NCBI RefSeq assembly: GCF_018069625.1
Contig: NZ_CP072941.1
Location: 5,580,001-5,644,000, forward strand
Reading direction: 5' to 3'
DNA from: Streptomyces yatensis
GTDB lineage: Bacteria > Actinomycetota > Actinomycetes > Streptomycetales > Streptomycetaceae
DNA length: 64,000 bases
Position 1 is the first letter of the stretch. Each line of letters opens with the position of its first letter. Positions 35,847 through 47,201 of the stretch are shown one piece after another. The position numbers and the translations under genes were made by a program. The notes below the pieces were generated by a model that worked only from the letters and a program-made list of their open reading frames with translations, had not been told where the DNA came from and searched no databases.

Positions 35847-36060
35847 CGGCGCCGCGGGCCCCTGGGAACCTGGCGGGGTTTTCCGCCGTTGGAGCAGGGG
35901 AAGGCGGTTTTGTTAACAGTCCACGGCGGCGTCGGGTGACAATGCTGGGGTACCGTCCGAAGGTCAGTCTTTTTCGAGACTGAGGATTACACAGCTCATA
36001 CACCGCAAATACACCGCACGCACGGGCGGCCCCTCCAGGGCTGCCGTGCCTCACTGTGGC

Positions 36061-36091
36061 AGGAGGGACGGGGCGGCTTCGCCCCGTATGG
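36061..36091 (+). promoter_or_regulatory. Hairpin between the Shine-Dalgarno site and the start of ftsH
   Basis: A strong ribosome site AGGAGGG (36061-36067) is followed at once by a perfect 8-bp stem (ACGGGGCG 36068-36075, CGCCCCGT 36080-36087) with loop GCTT, then ATGG and the ftsH ATG at 36092. The linear distance of 24 bases is too long for initiation, but folding the stem leaves about 4 bases. An out-of-frame ATG (36088) lies right after the stem. Confidence 0.55.
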
Positions 36092-38134
<2,043 letters not shown>

Positions 38135-38139
38135 TCCCC

Positions 38140-38170
38140 GCCACCGGGGGCGGTTTCCGTCCCCGGTGGC
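38140..38170 (+). terminator. Terminator after ftsH
   Basis: GCCACCGGGG pairs with CCCCGGTGGC around 11 bases, 5 bp after the stop codon. Confidence 0.75.
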
Positions 38171-38179
38171 CCCGGAATG

Positions 38180-38222
38180 AATGCCGCGTCCACCAGGTTC
38201 TAGCCTGGTGAACGCGGCATTT
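38180..38222. promoter_or_regulatory. Second long hairpin before folE
   Basis: AATGCCGCG and CACCAGG pair in order with CCTGGTG and CGCGGCATT, leaving small internal loops. With the stem at 38140-38170 it makes a double-hairpin barrier between ftsH and folE; it could also sit in the folE leader, 40 bp before the start. Confidence 0.6.
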
Positions 38223-38261
38223 ACGCGTTCGTTGTGTGTATGTGAGGAACGAGGCAGCTCC

Positions 38262-38867
38262 ATGACCGACCCGGTGATGCTGGACGGCGAGAGCCCCATT
38301 GGCGTGTTCGACGAGAAGCGCGCCGAGAACGCGATCCGCGAGCTGCTGATCGCCGTTGGCGAGGACCCCGACCGGGAGGGGCTGCGCGAGACGCCGGGCC
38401 GGGTGGCCCGGGCGTACAAGGAGATCTTCGCGGGGCTGCGCCAGGAGCCCGAGGACGTCCTGACCACCACCTTCGACCTGGGCCATGACGAGATGGTGCT
38501 GGTCAAGGACATCGAGGTGATGTCGTCCTGCGAGCACCACCTGGTGCCCTTCGTGGGCGTGGCCCATGTGGGCTACATCCCGTCCCACGACGGCAAGATC
38601 ACCGGGCTGTCCAAGCTGGCCCGGCTGGTCGATGTCTTCGCCCGCCGCCCCCAGGTCCAGGAGCGGCTGACCACTCAGATCGCCGAATCCCTGATGCGGA
38701 TACTGGAGCCGCGCGGGGTGATCGTGGTGGTCGAGTGCGAGCACATGTGCATGACCATGCGCGGAGTGCGCAAGCCCGGCGCCAAGACCCTCACCTCGGC
38801 CGTCCGCGGCCAGCTGCGCGACCCGGCGACCCGGGCCGAGGCGATGAGCCTCATCATGGCCCGCTGA
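38262..38867 (+). CDS. folE: GTP cyclohydrolase I
   Basis: Enzyme of 201 residues that converts GTP to dihydroneopterin triphosphate, the first step of folate synthesis. Zinc ligands lie in [11 protein letters not shown] and VVECEHMCM, and [14 protein letters not shown] is conserved. ATG 38262 is used; the longer frame upstream runs through the hairpin. The other folate genes are on the opposite strand immediately downstream (39520-42037). Confidence 0.95.
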   Translation: MTDPVMLDGESPIGVFDEKRAENAIRELLIAVGEDPDREGLRETPGRVARAYKEIFAGLRQEPEDVLTTTFDLGHDEMVLVKDIEVMSSCEHHLVPFVGVAHVGYIPSHDGKITGLSKLARLVDVFARRPQVQERLTTQIAESLMRILEPRGVIVVVECEHMCMTMRGVRKPGAKTLTSAVRGQLRDPATRAEAMSLIMAR

Positions 38868-38960
38868 GCGGCTCCGGTCGCCTCGGGCCGGGCAGAAGCC
38901 CCGGCCCGGCGTGACGGGCCCGTACGGGTCGGCTGGTGGGCTTCGGGCCGCTGCCGCGCC

Positions 38961-39458
38961 TCAGGCGCGGGCCGCGGCGCTCGGGCCGTTCCCGTCGTTG
39001 TCGTCGTCCTCCGGGAGCTTGAGGACCCGCTCCAGGAAGAACGCGGCCGCCACCACCCCCGCGGCCGCCAGCACCGACGCCCCGGCGTAGATCGCCTGAT
39101 CCCGGCGGGCGGGCACATCGAGCTGCTCCATGGCCAGGAAGACGCCCGCCCCGCCGTACATCCCCGCGACCAGCGCCGACACCAGCGCGCTGGCCTGCCC
39201 GAAGACCACCGCACGGGCGGCCACCATCGGGTCCACGCCCTTGGCGCCCGGCTGCCGCTCGCGCTGGGCGCGCAGCCGGGACCGCAGCGACAGCGCGGTG
39301 GCGGCCAGCACGACCGCGATCAGGGCCAGCACGATCGGCGCGGCCACCGGGACGCTCGGCAGCGACCCGAACGTGTCCCACAGCCGGGCGCCCGCCCACG
39401 ACACCACACCGGCCACGGCGAACAGCCCGACCAGCACCCCGATCCGAAGTTGCTTCAC
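38961..39458 (-). CDS. DUF3180 membrane protein
   Basis: Membrane protein of 165 residues with four predicted helices (about 5-25, 35-57, 80-100, 110-135) and an acidic C-terminal tail (LPEDDDNDGNG). It belongs to the actinobacterial DUF3180 family, found at the end of folate operons but without known function. GTG 39458 follows GAGGGGCGA. It is the last gene of folP-NTF2-folB-folK-DUF3180. Confidence 0.85.
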   Translation of the reverse strand: MKQLRIGVLVGLFAVAGVVSWAGARLWDTFGSLPSVPVAAPIVLALIAVVLAATALSLRSRLRAQRERQPGAKGVDPMVAARAVVFGQASALVSALVAGMYGGAGVFLAMEQLDVPARRDQAIYAGASVLAAAGVVAAAFFLERVLKLPEDDDNDGNGPSAAARA

Positions 39459-39519
39459 CGAGCGGTCGCCCCTCAATTCAGTACGTGCCAACGTGTCCGG
39501 AACCTATCCGGATCAACGT

Positions 39520-40113
39520 CTACTCGGGCAGTCGCAGTTCCAGATCGGTGCGGACCCGGACACCTTCCTGGCCCATCGCGGCCAGCAGCCCCGCGACCGC
39601 CCCGTGCCCGGGGACCTCGGCCTGCGGATCCACGTCGTTCCACGGCACCAGCACGAAGGCGCGCTCATGGGCGCGCGGATGCGGCAGGGTCAGCTGGGGG
39701 TCGTCGGACACCACGTCCTGGTACGCCACGATGTCCACGTCGATGGTGCGCGGGCCCCAGCGCTCGTCCCGCACCCGCTCGAACGCCTCCTCGATCGCGT
39801 GGCCGCGCTCCAGCAGGGAGGACGGCGGCAGCGTCGTCTTGATCAGCACCACCGCGTTGAAGTACGTGGCCTGGGTGCCGGGCTCCACGCCCCACGGGTC
39901 CGTCTCGTACACCGGCGATACGGCCTTGACCCGCAGGCCCGGGGTGTCCTCCAGGGCGTCGATGGCGCCCTGGAGGGTCTCCAGGCGGTTGCCCAGATTG
40001 CTGCCGAGCGAGATCACCGCTCGTTTGGGGTTGCTCAACGTCACATCGGCGGCGTCCACCTGCTCCACCACGGAGATGGGAACGGGCTGCACGGTCGGGT
40101 CGCTGCTGCTCAT
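39520..40113 (-). CDS. folK: HPPK, 2-amino-4-hydroxy-6-hydroxymethyldihydropteridine pyrophosphokinase
   Basis: Enzyme of 197 residues that activates hydroxymethyldihydropterin with ATP. It has SLGSNLGNR (ATP/pterin loop), SPVYETDPWGV and the HPPK signature RWGPRTIDVDIV. An N-terminal extension of about 30 residues precedes the core. The ATG at 40113 overlaps the folB stop by 4 bases. Confidence 0.95.
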   Translation of the reverse strand: MSSSDPTVQPVPISVVEQVDAADVTLSNPKRAVISLGSNLGNRLETLQGAIDALEDTPGLRVKAVSPVYETDPWGVEPGTQATYFNAVVLIKTTLPPSSLLERGHAIEEAFERVRDERWGPRTIDVDIVAYQDVVSDDPQLTLPHPRAHERAFVLVPWNDVDPQAEVPGHGAVAGLLAAMGQEGVRVRTDLELRLPE

Positions 40114-40469
40114 ACTCGGCTCCGGGTGATGGTGATGGTCACGTCGTCGAAGGGCACGGTGATCGGGGCCTGGGGCTTGTGCACCACGACCTCGACCTCC
40201 TGTACCACGTCGTGCTTGAGGCACCGGTCCGCGATCCGTTCGGCCAGCGTCTCGATCAGATCGACCGGCTCACCCCGTACCACGGCCACGACCTCTTCCG
40301 CCACCACGCCGTAGTGCACGGTCCTGCCGAGGTCGTCGTCGGCCGCGGCGGGCCGAGTGTCCAGGCCGAGCACGAGGTCCACGACGAAGTCCTGGCCCTC
40401 CTCGCGCTCATGGGGTAGCACGCCGTGGTGCCCGCGAGCCTTCAGGCCGCGCAGCGCGACACGATCCAC
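40110..40469 (-). CDS. folB: Dihydroneopterin aldolase
   Basis: Enzyme of 119 residues that cleaves dihydroneopterin to hydroxymethyldihydropterin and glycolaldehyde. Conserved are VALRGLKARGHHGVLPHERE and the active-site Lys in VVVHKPQAPI. GTG 40469 is chosen because GGAG lies 8 bases upstream. It is separated from the NTF2-like gene by 207 bp in which no other gene was seen. Confidence 0.94.
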   Translation of the reverse strand: MDRVALRGLKARGHHGVLPHEREEGQDFVVDLVLGLDTRPAAADDDLGRTVHYGVVAEEVVAVVRGEPVDLIETLAERIADRCLKHDVVQEVEVVVHKPQAPITVPFDDVTITITRSRV

Positions 40470-40676
40470 CTGAATCACTCCTGCTGGTCGTCGGTACGCG
40501 GGCACGCCCTCCTGGCCGGAGCGCACCACCCGTCCCCTGCCGTCTGCGGGGGTACCTGCCTCGCAATCTACCTGCGGGCCCCGGCGGCATTCGCCCATGG
40601 GGTGGACGGTGCCGGCTGCCGACGCTCCGCGCCACAGCCTTCTACCCCCGCCTCGCGGGGCTCGAACGGGGTCGGG

Positions 40677-41162
40677 TCAGCCCGGCAACAACCCGTCGTC
40701 GGCGGGGCCTTCGGGACCGCCCGGCTCCTCGTCGTCACTCTCCGCGAGCACCGGGGAGCCGTGGTGCGACCAGACCTTCCAGCCGTCCTCCGTGCGGCGG
40801 AACACATTCGTGGCCACGACCAGCTGGCCCACCAGCGGGCCGAGCTGGCCCTCCTCCTCCGCGGGGGCGCCGCTGAGGATGTTCTCGGTGCAGGTCACCA
40901 GGGCGGTGTCGGCCATCACCGACACCTCGACATCGGTCAGGAAGAACTGGATGTAGTCCGTGTTGGCCATGATCAGCGCATAGGAGCGGAGCACCTCGCC
41001 CCGGCCGCGCAGCACCGGCCAGCCCGGGTGGACACAGGACACCTCGGTGTCGGGGGAGTCCAGCCACAGCCGCTGCAGCGTGGTGTGGTCGCCCTGCTCC
41101 ATGGCGTCGTACAGCGCGGTGTTCACCTGCGCCACACGTTCGTTGTCCGTAAGGGAAGTCAC
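40677..41162 (-). CDS. NTF2/SnoaL-like protein within the folate operon
   Basis: Cone-shaped NTF2-fold protein of 161 residues (VNTALYDAMEQGDHTTLQRLW at the start, VVATNVFRRTEDGWKVWSHHGSPV at the end, the typical last strand). Such proteins act as small enzymes, binding subunits or orphans. GTG 41162 overlaps the folP stop (GTGA), so it is tied to folate synthesis in expression. Its role there is not known. The acidic Gly/Pro-rich C-terminal tail is disordered. Confidence 0.85.
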   Translation of the reverse strand: MTSLTDNERVAQVNTALYDAMEQGDHTTLQRLWLDSPDTEVSCVHPGWPVLRGRGEVLRSYALIMANTDYIQFFLTDVEVSVMADTALVTCTENILSGAPAEEEGQLGPLVGQLVVATNVFRRTEDGWKVWSHHGSPVLAESDDEEPGGPEGPADDGLLPG

Positions 41163-42037
41163 AGCGCTCCCGCCGTGTTTTCGGCCCGCTCGATGGCCCG
41201 CACCACGCGCACCGCGTCCGCGCTGGCCCGTACCTCGTGCACCCGGACGGCCCAGGCGCCTTCGCGCGCCGCGAGGGCGGTGACCGCCGCCGTGGCGGCG
41301 TCCCGCTCCCGGGCCGGCGGCGGGCTGCCCCCGTCACCGGCCAGGACGCGCCCCAGGAACCGCTTGCGGGAGGCCGCCACCAGCAGCGGCCGGCCCAGCT
41401 CCCGCAGCGCGGACAGATGGGCGACCAGCGTCAGGTCGTGCCCGGCGTCCTTGGCGAAGCCCAGTCCCGGGTCGATCACGATCCGCTCCGGGTCGATACC
41501 GCCCGCGACGGCCTGCTCCAGGCTGCCGCGCAGCTCGGCGACGACCTCGCCGACCACGTCCGCGTACACCGCTCGGTTGTTCATGTCGATCGACTGGCCG
41601 CGCCAGTGCATCACCACGAACGGCACCCCCGCCGCGGCCACCACGGGCACCATCGCGGGGTCGGCGCCGCCGCCGCTGACGTCGTTGACCAGCCGGGCCC
41701 CGGCCGCCACGGCCCGCTCGGCCACCGCGGCCCGCATGGTGTCCACGCTGATCACGGCGCCGCTCGCGGCCAGCTCCCGGACGACGGGGATCACCCGGCG
41801 CAGCTCCTCGGCCTCGTCGACGCGCGCGGCGCCGGGCCGGGTCGACTCACCGCCGACGTCCACCAGGTCGGCCCCGGCGGCGACCAGATCGAGACCGTGC
41901 TTGACGGCCAGTTCGGTGTCGAACCACCGGCCGCCGTCGGAGAAGGAGTCCGGTGTGACGTTCACCACGCCCATCACCGCGCACCGGTCCCACTCCGGCA
42001 GTCCGGCCACCCGGCCCCGCCCATGCAACGTGCTCAT
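41159..42037 (-). CDS. folP: Dihydropteroate synthase
   Basis: Enzyme of 292 residues that joins p-aminobenzoate to the activated pterin; the sulfonamide target. MGVVNVTPDSFSDGG, VDVGGESTRPGA and DPGLGFAKDAGHD are the family signatures, and the pyrophosphate-binding RVHEVRAS lies near the C-terminus. It is first in the leftward folate operon. The lysyltransferase gene upstream ends 34 bp before it on the same strand and may be co-transcribed. Confidence 0.95.
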   Translation of the reverse strand: MSTLHGRGRVAGLPEWDRCAVMGVVNVTPDSFSDGGRWFDTELAVKHGLDLVAAGADLVDVGGESTRPGAARVDEAEELRRVIPVVRELAASGAVISVDTMRAAVAERAVAAGARLVNDVSGGGADPAMVPVVAAAGVPFVVMHWRGQSIDMNNRAVYADVVGEVVAELRGSLEQAVAGGIDPERIVIDPGLGFAKDAGHDLTLVAHLSALRELGRPLLVAASRKRFLGRVLAGDGGSPPPARERDAATAAVTALAAREGAWAVRVHEVRASADAVRVVRAIERAENTAGAL

Positions 42038-42071
42038 GTGCCCAGCCTAGGCGTAGGGGGTGTGTTCTGGA

Positions 42072-43910
42072 TCAGGCCACCTGCTGCAGCCCCCGCCCGT
42101 CGGCCAGCTGCCGATGGGCGCAGGGCCGGGGCTCGGGGCGCGGTCCGCGGCGCAGCAGCCGCGGCAGGGCCAGCGAGACGAAGCCCTCGGCCTGCATCGC
42201 GGCCAGGCCGATCCGGGGCAGGTCGCGGGTGTTGCGGAAGACCACGAAGCGCGGCTCCCAGCGCGGCTGGAACTTGGCGTTGAACTTGTACAGCGACTCG
42301 ATCTGGAACCAGCGGGAGAGGAACACCAGCAGCGCCCGCCAGCCGCGCAGCACCGGGCCCGCGCCCAGCTTCTCGCCGCGCGCCAGCGCCGAGCGGAACA
42401 TCGCGAAGTTCAGCGACACCCGCTCCACGCCCAGCTCGGGGGCGGCCTGCAGGGCGGCCACGATCAGCAGCTCGTTCATGCCCGGGTCGGCGCTGCGGTC
42501 GCGCCGCATCAGCTCCAGCGACATTCCGTCCGCGCCCCACGGCACGAAGTGCAGCACGGCCTTGAGATCCCCGTACGGACCCTCCTCGGCGCCCTCGCCG
42601 GCGGCCTTGTGGGCGGTGGCGATGACCGCGTCCCCGTCCGCCGGGTCGCCGATCCGGCCCAGCGCCATCGAGAAGCCGCGCTCGGTGTCGGTGCCCCGCC
42701 AGTCGGCGGCGGCGCGCCGGATGGCCTCCAGCTCCTCGGGGCCCAGGTCGGCGGCGCGCCGCACCCGGGTCTGGTAGCCGGCCCGCTCGATCCGCTTGAC
42801 CATCTGGCGTACGTTGCGCATCGCGCGCCCGGACAGGGTGAAGTCCGCCACATCGACGATGGCCTCGTCGCCGAGTTCGAGCGCGTCCAGGCCGGTCTCC
42901 CGGGTCCACACCTCGCCGCCGGTCTCGCTGCAGCCCATCACCGCCGGGGTCCAGGAGTGGGCCCGAGCCTCCTCCATGAAGCAGGCGATCGCGCCGGGCC
43001 ATGCCTCGACGTCGCCGACCGGGTCGCCGCTGGCGAGCATCACCCCGGAGACCACGCGGTAGCAGACCGCGGCCTTGCCGCTGGGGGAGAAGACCACGGC
43101 CTTGTCGCGGCGGAGCGCGAAGTGGCCGAGTGAGTCGCGGCGCCCGTGGGCGGCGAGCAGCTCCCGCAGCCGCTCTTCGTCCCCGGGGGTGAGGCGGGCG
43201 GCGGGGTGCTCGGGGCGGAAGGCGAGATAGGCGGTGGTGGCGACGGTCAGCAGGCCGAGCGCGCCGAGCGAGTAGCCGACGGTGTAGTCCGCGCCGTGGC
43301 GGTAGTCGACCGGCCCCTCGAAGCCGAACAGGCCCCACAGGACGTGTTCCAGCTGCTCGCTGAGCGACGGGCTTCCTTCGATGGCGTCCGGATGCGAACG
43401 GACGATGAGCAGGCCCACGGTGACGCTGACCGCGCCCATGACGACGAAGTTGGCCAGCGCCATCCAGCGGCTGCGCGGATCGGGCAGTGCCGCGAACTCG
43501 GCGCGGTAGCGGATCAGCACCCCCATGAGGACGAGGGAGAGGACCATGCCGATGACCGAGTGGCGGTAGAGCAGCTGGGCGGCCGCGCCGACGGGCAGCA
43601 GCGCCACGGCGGCGACCCAGGCCCGCCGCTTACGCCGTTTGAGGCCGTGGGCCAGCATCAGCAGCAGCAGACCGACCACGATCGAGGCGGCGGCGGCCAG
43701 GGAGCTCACGGCGCCCGGCAGCAGCTCGGCCAGCGCGTGCACCCTGCTGTGGCGCAGCCGGGGGAAGACGATGTCCATCAGCCCGATGAGCGTGCAGGCG
43801 GTGCCGACGACCGTGGGCATCGCCTCAGGCCTCGGGCCGCGCAGCAGGCGCCGTATCCGGTGGGGAACCTCTCCGGACGTTTCGGCATCTTGACTGTCAG
43901 GCATCTGCAT
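42072..43910 (-). CDS. MprF-like phosphatidylglycerol lysyltransferase (DUF2156)
   Basis: Membrane protein of 612 residues. About six helices (40-250) precede a C-terminal GNAT-fold aminoacyltransferase domain, which transfers lysine from lysyl-tRNA to phosphatidylglycerol in MprF/LysX and raises resistance to cationic peptides. Family motifs include FALRRDKAVVFSPSGKAAVCYRV, ASGDPVGD, RNVRQMVKRIERAG and SLYKFNAKFQPRWEPRF near the end. No tRNA synthetase domain is fused, unlike mycobacterial LysX. ATG 43910 is preferred. It diverges from the esterase gene. Confidence 0.88.
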   Translation of the reverse strand: MQMPDSQDAETSGEVPHRIRRLLRGPRPEAMPTVVGTACTLIGLMDIVFPRLRHSRVHALAELLPGAVSSLAAAASIVVGLLLLMLAHGLKRRKRRAWVAAVALLPVGAAAQLLYRHSVIGMVLSLVLMGVLIRYRAEFAALPDPRSRWMALANFVVMGAVSVTVGLLIVRSHPDAIEGSPSLSEQLEHVLWGLFGFEGPVDYRHGADYTVGYSLGALGLLTVATTAYLAFRPEHPAARLTPGDEERLRELLAAHGRRDSLGHFALRRDKAVVFSPSGKAAVCYRVVSGVMLASGDPVGDVEAWPGAIACFMEEARAHSWTPAVMGCSETGGEVWTRETGLDALELGDEAIVDVADFTLSGRAMRNVRQMVKRIERAGYQTRVRRAADLGPEELEAIRRAAADWRGTDTERGFSMALGRIGDPADGDAVIATAHKAAGEGAEEGPYGDLKAVLHFVPWGADGMSLELMRRDRSADPGMNELLIVAALQAAPELGVERVSLNFAMFRSALARGEKLGAGPVLRGWRALLVFLSRWFQIESLYKFNAKFQPRWEPRFVVFRNTRDLPRIGLAAMQAEGFVSLALPRLLRRGPRPEPRPCAHRQLADGRGLQQVA

Positions 43911-44047
43911 TCCCGTCGCTTCGGTCAAGAGGATCTTTGGTTCTGTTGCGTGGCATCCGCACGATTTGCGCCCTGGTAGACGCCATCTGAGGCAGCGGGG
44001 TTCCAACCGCGGCACGGGGGAGCCGGCCGCCCGGCAGAAAGATAGTG

Positions 44048-45178
44048 ATGGGTCTCACGAGCAACAACCTCGTGATCGCCGCGGTCGTCGCGGCGTTGCT
44101 GCTGTTCGCGGCCACCATATGGCTGTGGCCCCGGTTGTCCGGGCGCGGAGTGGCTCCCGTGCTCGGCCGGGTCGGCATGCTACTGGGGACGCAGCTGACC
44201 GTGTTCGCGGCGTTCGGATTGTTCGCCAATCAGTCGTTCGGCTTCTACGGTTCCTGGTCCGACCTCTTCGGTACGCAGGACGAGCCGGGTGTCGTGGTGG
44301 ACCACGACACCCCCGGTACCCGGGTGCGGGTCACCGAGACCCGCCATCTGGCCGTGGACGGCGGCTCGTCGCCCAAGGTCGCCGGACGTGTCGAGAAGGT
44401 GAACATTCAGGGTCCGGTCTCCGGGATCGCGAGCCCCGCGTACATCTATCTGCCACCGGAGTACTTCCGGCCCGAGTACGCCCGGCGGACCTTCCCCGCC
44501 GCGCTGGTGCTGACAGGCTACCCGGGCACCACCGAAGCCCTCATCAATGGCCTGAAATACCCCCAGAACTCGCACAAACTGGTCAAAGCGGGGAGGATGC
44601 AGCCCCTCGTCCTGGTGATGATGCGGCCGACGGTCGCGCCGCCGCGCGACACCGAGTGCGTGGACGTGCCGGATGGGCCGCGGACCGAGACGTTCTTCAC
44701 CAAGGACCTGCCGAAGGCGGTGGCCGACCACTACCGCGTGGGTCAGCAGGCCCGTAACTGGGGCGTCATCGGAAATTCCACCGGCGGCTACTGCGCCCTG
44801 AAGATGGCGATGCGCCACCCCGACGCGTTCTCGGCGGCGGCCGGGCTCTCCCCGTCGTACAAGGCCCCGATCGACGCGACCACGGGCGATCTCTTCGGCG
44901 GCAGCAAGCGGCTGGAGCGGGAGAACGACCTGATGTGGCGGCTGTCCCACAAGCCGGCGCCGCCGGTGTCGCTGCTGGTCTCCAGCAGTGAGCACGGTGA
45001 GCAGAACTACCGGGACACCGTGCGCTTCGTGAACAAGGTGAAGCGGCTGAACCGGCGCGGGGAGCCGACCCGGATCTCGTCGATCATCCTGGGCACCGGC
45101 GGCCACAACTTCAACACCTGGAAGCGGGAGGTCCCGGCCGCGCTGGAGTGGCTCGGCGGCCGCCTCAGCGACCGCTGA
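44048..45178 (+). CDS. Alpha/beta-hydrolase, esterase D-like, membrane-anchored
   Basis: Protein of 376 residues with two N-terminal helices (about 10-27 and 39-61) and an extracellular esterase domain. The nucleophile elbow is GNSTGGYCALKMA, and the catalytic His is likely in GTGGHNFNTWKRE; an Asp/Glu lies in SSSEHGEQN. The family includes mycolyltransferase-like and feruloyl esterase-like enzymes. Divergent transcription from the lysyltransferase gene suggests an envelope role, which is inferred. Confidence 0.85.
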   Translation: MGLTSNNLVIAAVVAALLLFAATIWLWPRLSGRGVAPVLGRVGMLLGTQLTVFAAFGLFANQSFGFYGSWSDLFGTQDEPGVVVDHDTPGTRVRVTETRHLAVDGGSSPKVAGRVEKVNIQGPVSGIASPAYIYLPPEYFRPEYARRTFPAALVLTGYPGTTEALINGLKYPQNSHKLVKAGRMQPLVLVMMRPTVAPPRDTECVDVPDGPRTETFFTKDLPKAVADHYRVGQQARNWGVIGNSTGGYCALKMAMRHPDAFSAAAGLSPSYKAPIDATTGDLFGGSKRLERENDLMWRLSHKPAPPVSLLVSSSEHGEQNYRDTVRFVNKVKRLNRRGEPTRISSIILGTGGHNFNTWKREVPAALEWLGGRLSDR

Positions 45179-45220
45179 GCCTCTCCGGGGCTCCTGGGAG
45201 TCCTGCACGTCGGCGACGGT

Positions 45221-46378
45221 CTACACGTCGGCGACGGTCTGCAGCTGGACGTCCCCGCGGGCGATGCCGCCCGCGTCGGCGTCGATCGAGCGGCGGAGGG
45301 CCTCATGGAGCCGGGCCGGGGTGAGGACGCCGAGGAAGCGGTCCTCGTCCAGGACCGCGATCCAGCCCGCGTCATGCTGCAGCATCGTGCTGAACGCCTG
45401 CTTGAGCGGCGCCCCGACCGGCAGCCACGCCTCCATCCGGCGCGCCTGGTCCCGTACGGTCCCCTTCGGGCCGTCGGCCGCGTCCGCCGGGATCCAGCCG
45501 TGCAGCCGCTCCGCGTCGTCCAGGACGACGGCCCAGCGCGCCCCCTCCGAGGCCAGCCGGGCGGCCGCCTTGGGGAGCGGGTCGTCCAGGTGGACCACGG
45601 GCGGCTGCTCCAGGTCGCCCGGCTCGATGGGGGTGACCGACAGCCGCTTCAGCCCGCGGTCCGCGCCGACGAAGTCGGCCACGTACGGGGTGGCGGGCGC
45701 GCCCAGCACCGTGGCCGGGGTGTCGAACTGCTCGATCCGCCCCGAGCCGTAGACCGCGATGCGGTCTCCGAGCCTGACCGCCTCCTCTATGTCATGGGTG
45801 ACGAAGAGCACGGTCTTGCGCACCTGTGACTGAAGTCGCAGGAATTCGGTCTGCAGATGTTCGCGTACGACCGGGTCGACCGCGCCGAACGGCTCGTCCA
45901 TCAGCAGCACCGGCGGATCGGCGGCCAGCGCGCGGGCCACGCCGACGCGCTGCCGCTGGCCGCCGGAGAGCTGGTCGGGGTAGCGGTCGCCGTAGACGGA
46001 CGGGTCCAGGCCGACCAGGTCGAGCAGCTCGGCGGCGCGCTCCCGCCCCTTCTTCCGCTGCCAGCCCAGGAGATGCGGCACGGTCGAGGTGTTCTCGAGC
46101 ACGGTCTTGTGCGGGAACAGCCCGACCTGCTGGATGACATAGCCGATGCGGCGGCGCAGGGCGACCGGATCGGCCTCGGCGATGTCCTCGCCGTCCACCA
46201 GAATCCGTCCCGATGTCGGCTCGATGAGCCGGTTCACCATCTTCATCGTCGTCGTCTTGCCGCAGCCCGAGGGACCGACCAGGGTGACCAGCTCACCCTC
46301 CGTCACCTCGAAGGAGAGGTCGTCCACGGCCGTCGTGCCATCGGCGTAGCGCTTGGTGACATGCTCGAAACGGATCAT
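45221..46378 (-). CDS. OpuCA/ProV-type ATP-binding protein with CBS domains
   Basis: ATPase of 385 residues of a quaternary amine/compatible solute importer. Walker A GPSGCGKTT, signature LSGGQRQRVGVA and Walker B VLLMDEPFGAVD are intact, and two CBS segments (about 260-370) give the ionic-strength or c-di-AMP sensing module of OpuCA/OpuA. It is transcribed away from the permease genes, with 139 bp between them. The shared region contains repeated ATTGTTGC words (about 46386 and 46411) that might be regulatory. Confidence 0.92.
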   Translation of the reverse strand: MIRFEHVTKRYADGTTAVDDLSFEVTEGELVTLVGPSGCGKTTTMKMVNRLIEPTSGRILVDGEDIAEADPVALRRRIGYVIQQVGLFPHKTVLENTSTVPHLLGWQRKKGRERAAELLDLVGLDPSVYGDRYPDQLSGGQRQRVGVARALAADPPVLLMDEPFGAVDPVVREHLQTEFLRLQSQVRKTVLFVTHDIEEAVRLGDRIAVYGSGRIEQFDTPATVLGAPATPYVADFVGADRGLKRLSVTPIEPGDLEQPPVVHLDDPLPKAAARLASEGARWAVVLDDAERLHGWIPADAADGPKGTVRDQARRMEAWLPVGAPLKQAFSTMLQHDAGWIAVLDEDRFLGVLTPARLHEALRRSIDADAGGIARGDVQLQTVADV

Positions 46379-46517
46379 GGCTCCTCATTGTTGCCGCATT
46401 CGTGGCAGACATTGTTGCTGTTGTGTGGCGATCGGACGAGATTGTCATCTCCCGGGGTTAGGGTCACCAGGAATTGTGAAGAGCAAGGGGCCGCGACCCG
46501 ACGGGGGAGGTGAGCGT

Positions 46518-47201
46518 ATGGCCGACGGAAACTGTCTGATCAGTAACGAGTGGATATGCGGTGAGTATGTACGCACACGTGGTCAGGAGCTGACGGACGC
46601 GACGCTCGAGCATGTGTGGATCACGCTCGCGTCGGTCGCGATCGGTCTGTTGGTCGCCTTTCCGCTGGCGCTGCTGGCCCGCCGATGGCGGGCCGTGTCG
46701 GGGCCGGTGCTGGGGCTGACCACGATCCTCTATACGGTGCCGTCGCTGGCGATGTTCTCGCTGCTGCTGCCCGTGTTCGGGGTCTCGGTCGCGGTGGTGA
46801 TCACCGGTCTGGTGCTCTATTCGCTCACGATCCTGGTGCGCAACATCATGGCCGGTCTCGCCTCGGTGCCCGAAGAGGCACGGGAGGCGGCCCGGGGCAT
46901 GGGGTACGGCCCGCTGCGGCTGCTCTTCGGCGTGGAGCTGCCCCTCGCGCTGCCCGCGCTGATGGCCGGGCTGCGGATCACCACCGTCTCCACGGTCTCG
47001 CTCACCACGGTGGGCGCGATCATCGGATACGGCGGCCTCGGCAACCTCATCTACGAAGGCATGCGCAGCTTCTTCAAGGCCGAAGTGCTCACCGCCTCGG
47101 TGCTGTGCGTGGCGCTGGCGGTCGTGGCGGATCTGCTGCTGCTCGCCCTCCAGCGGCTGCTGACGCCGTGGGCGCGCAAGAGTCGGAAGGGCACCACCTG
47201 A
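46518..47201 (+). CDS. OpuC-type permease subunit 1
   Basis: Inner-membrane subunit of 227 residues with five or six helices and the binding-protein-dependent transport motif EEAREAARGMGYGPLRLLFGVELP (in part). GGGGAGGTG precedes ATG 46518. Its stop overlaps the next start by one base. It forms a heterodimeric channel with the following gene for glycine betaine, choline or related solutes. Confidence 0.92.
   Translation: MADGNCLISNEWICGEYVRTRGQELTDATLEHVWITLASVAIGLLVAFPLALLARRWRAVSGPVLGLTTILYTVPSLAMFSLLLPVFGVSVAVVITGLVLYSLTILVRNIMAGLASVPEEAREAARGMGYGPLRLLFGVELPLALPALMAGLRITTVSTVSLTTVGAIIGYGGLGNLIYEGMRSFFKAEVLTASVLCVALAVVADLLLLALQRLLTPWARKSRKGTT

Noticed and set aside
38154..38261. Upstream extension of folE to 38181
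   Set aside because: The added residues run through a long hairpin and have no family similarity; ATG 38262 gives the normal length.
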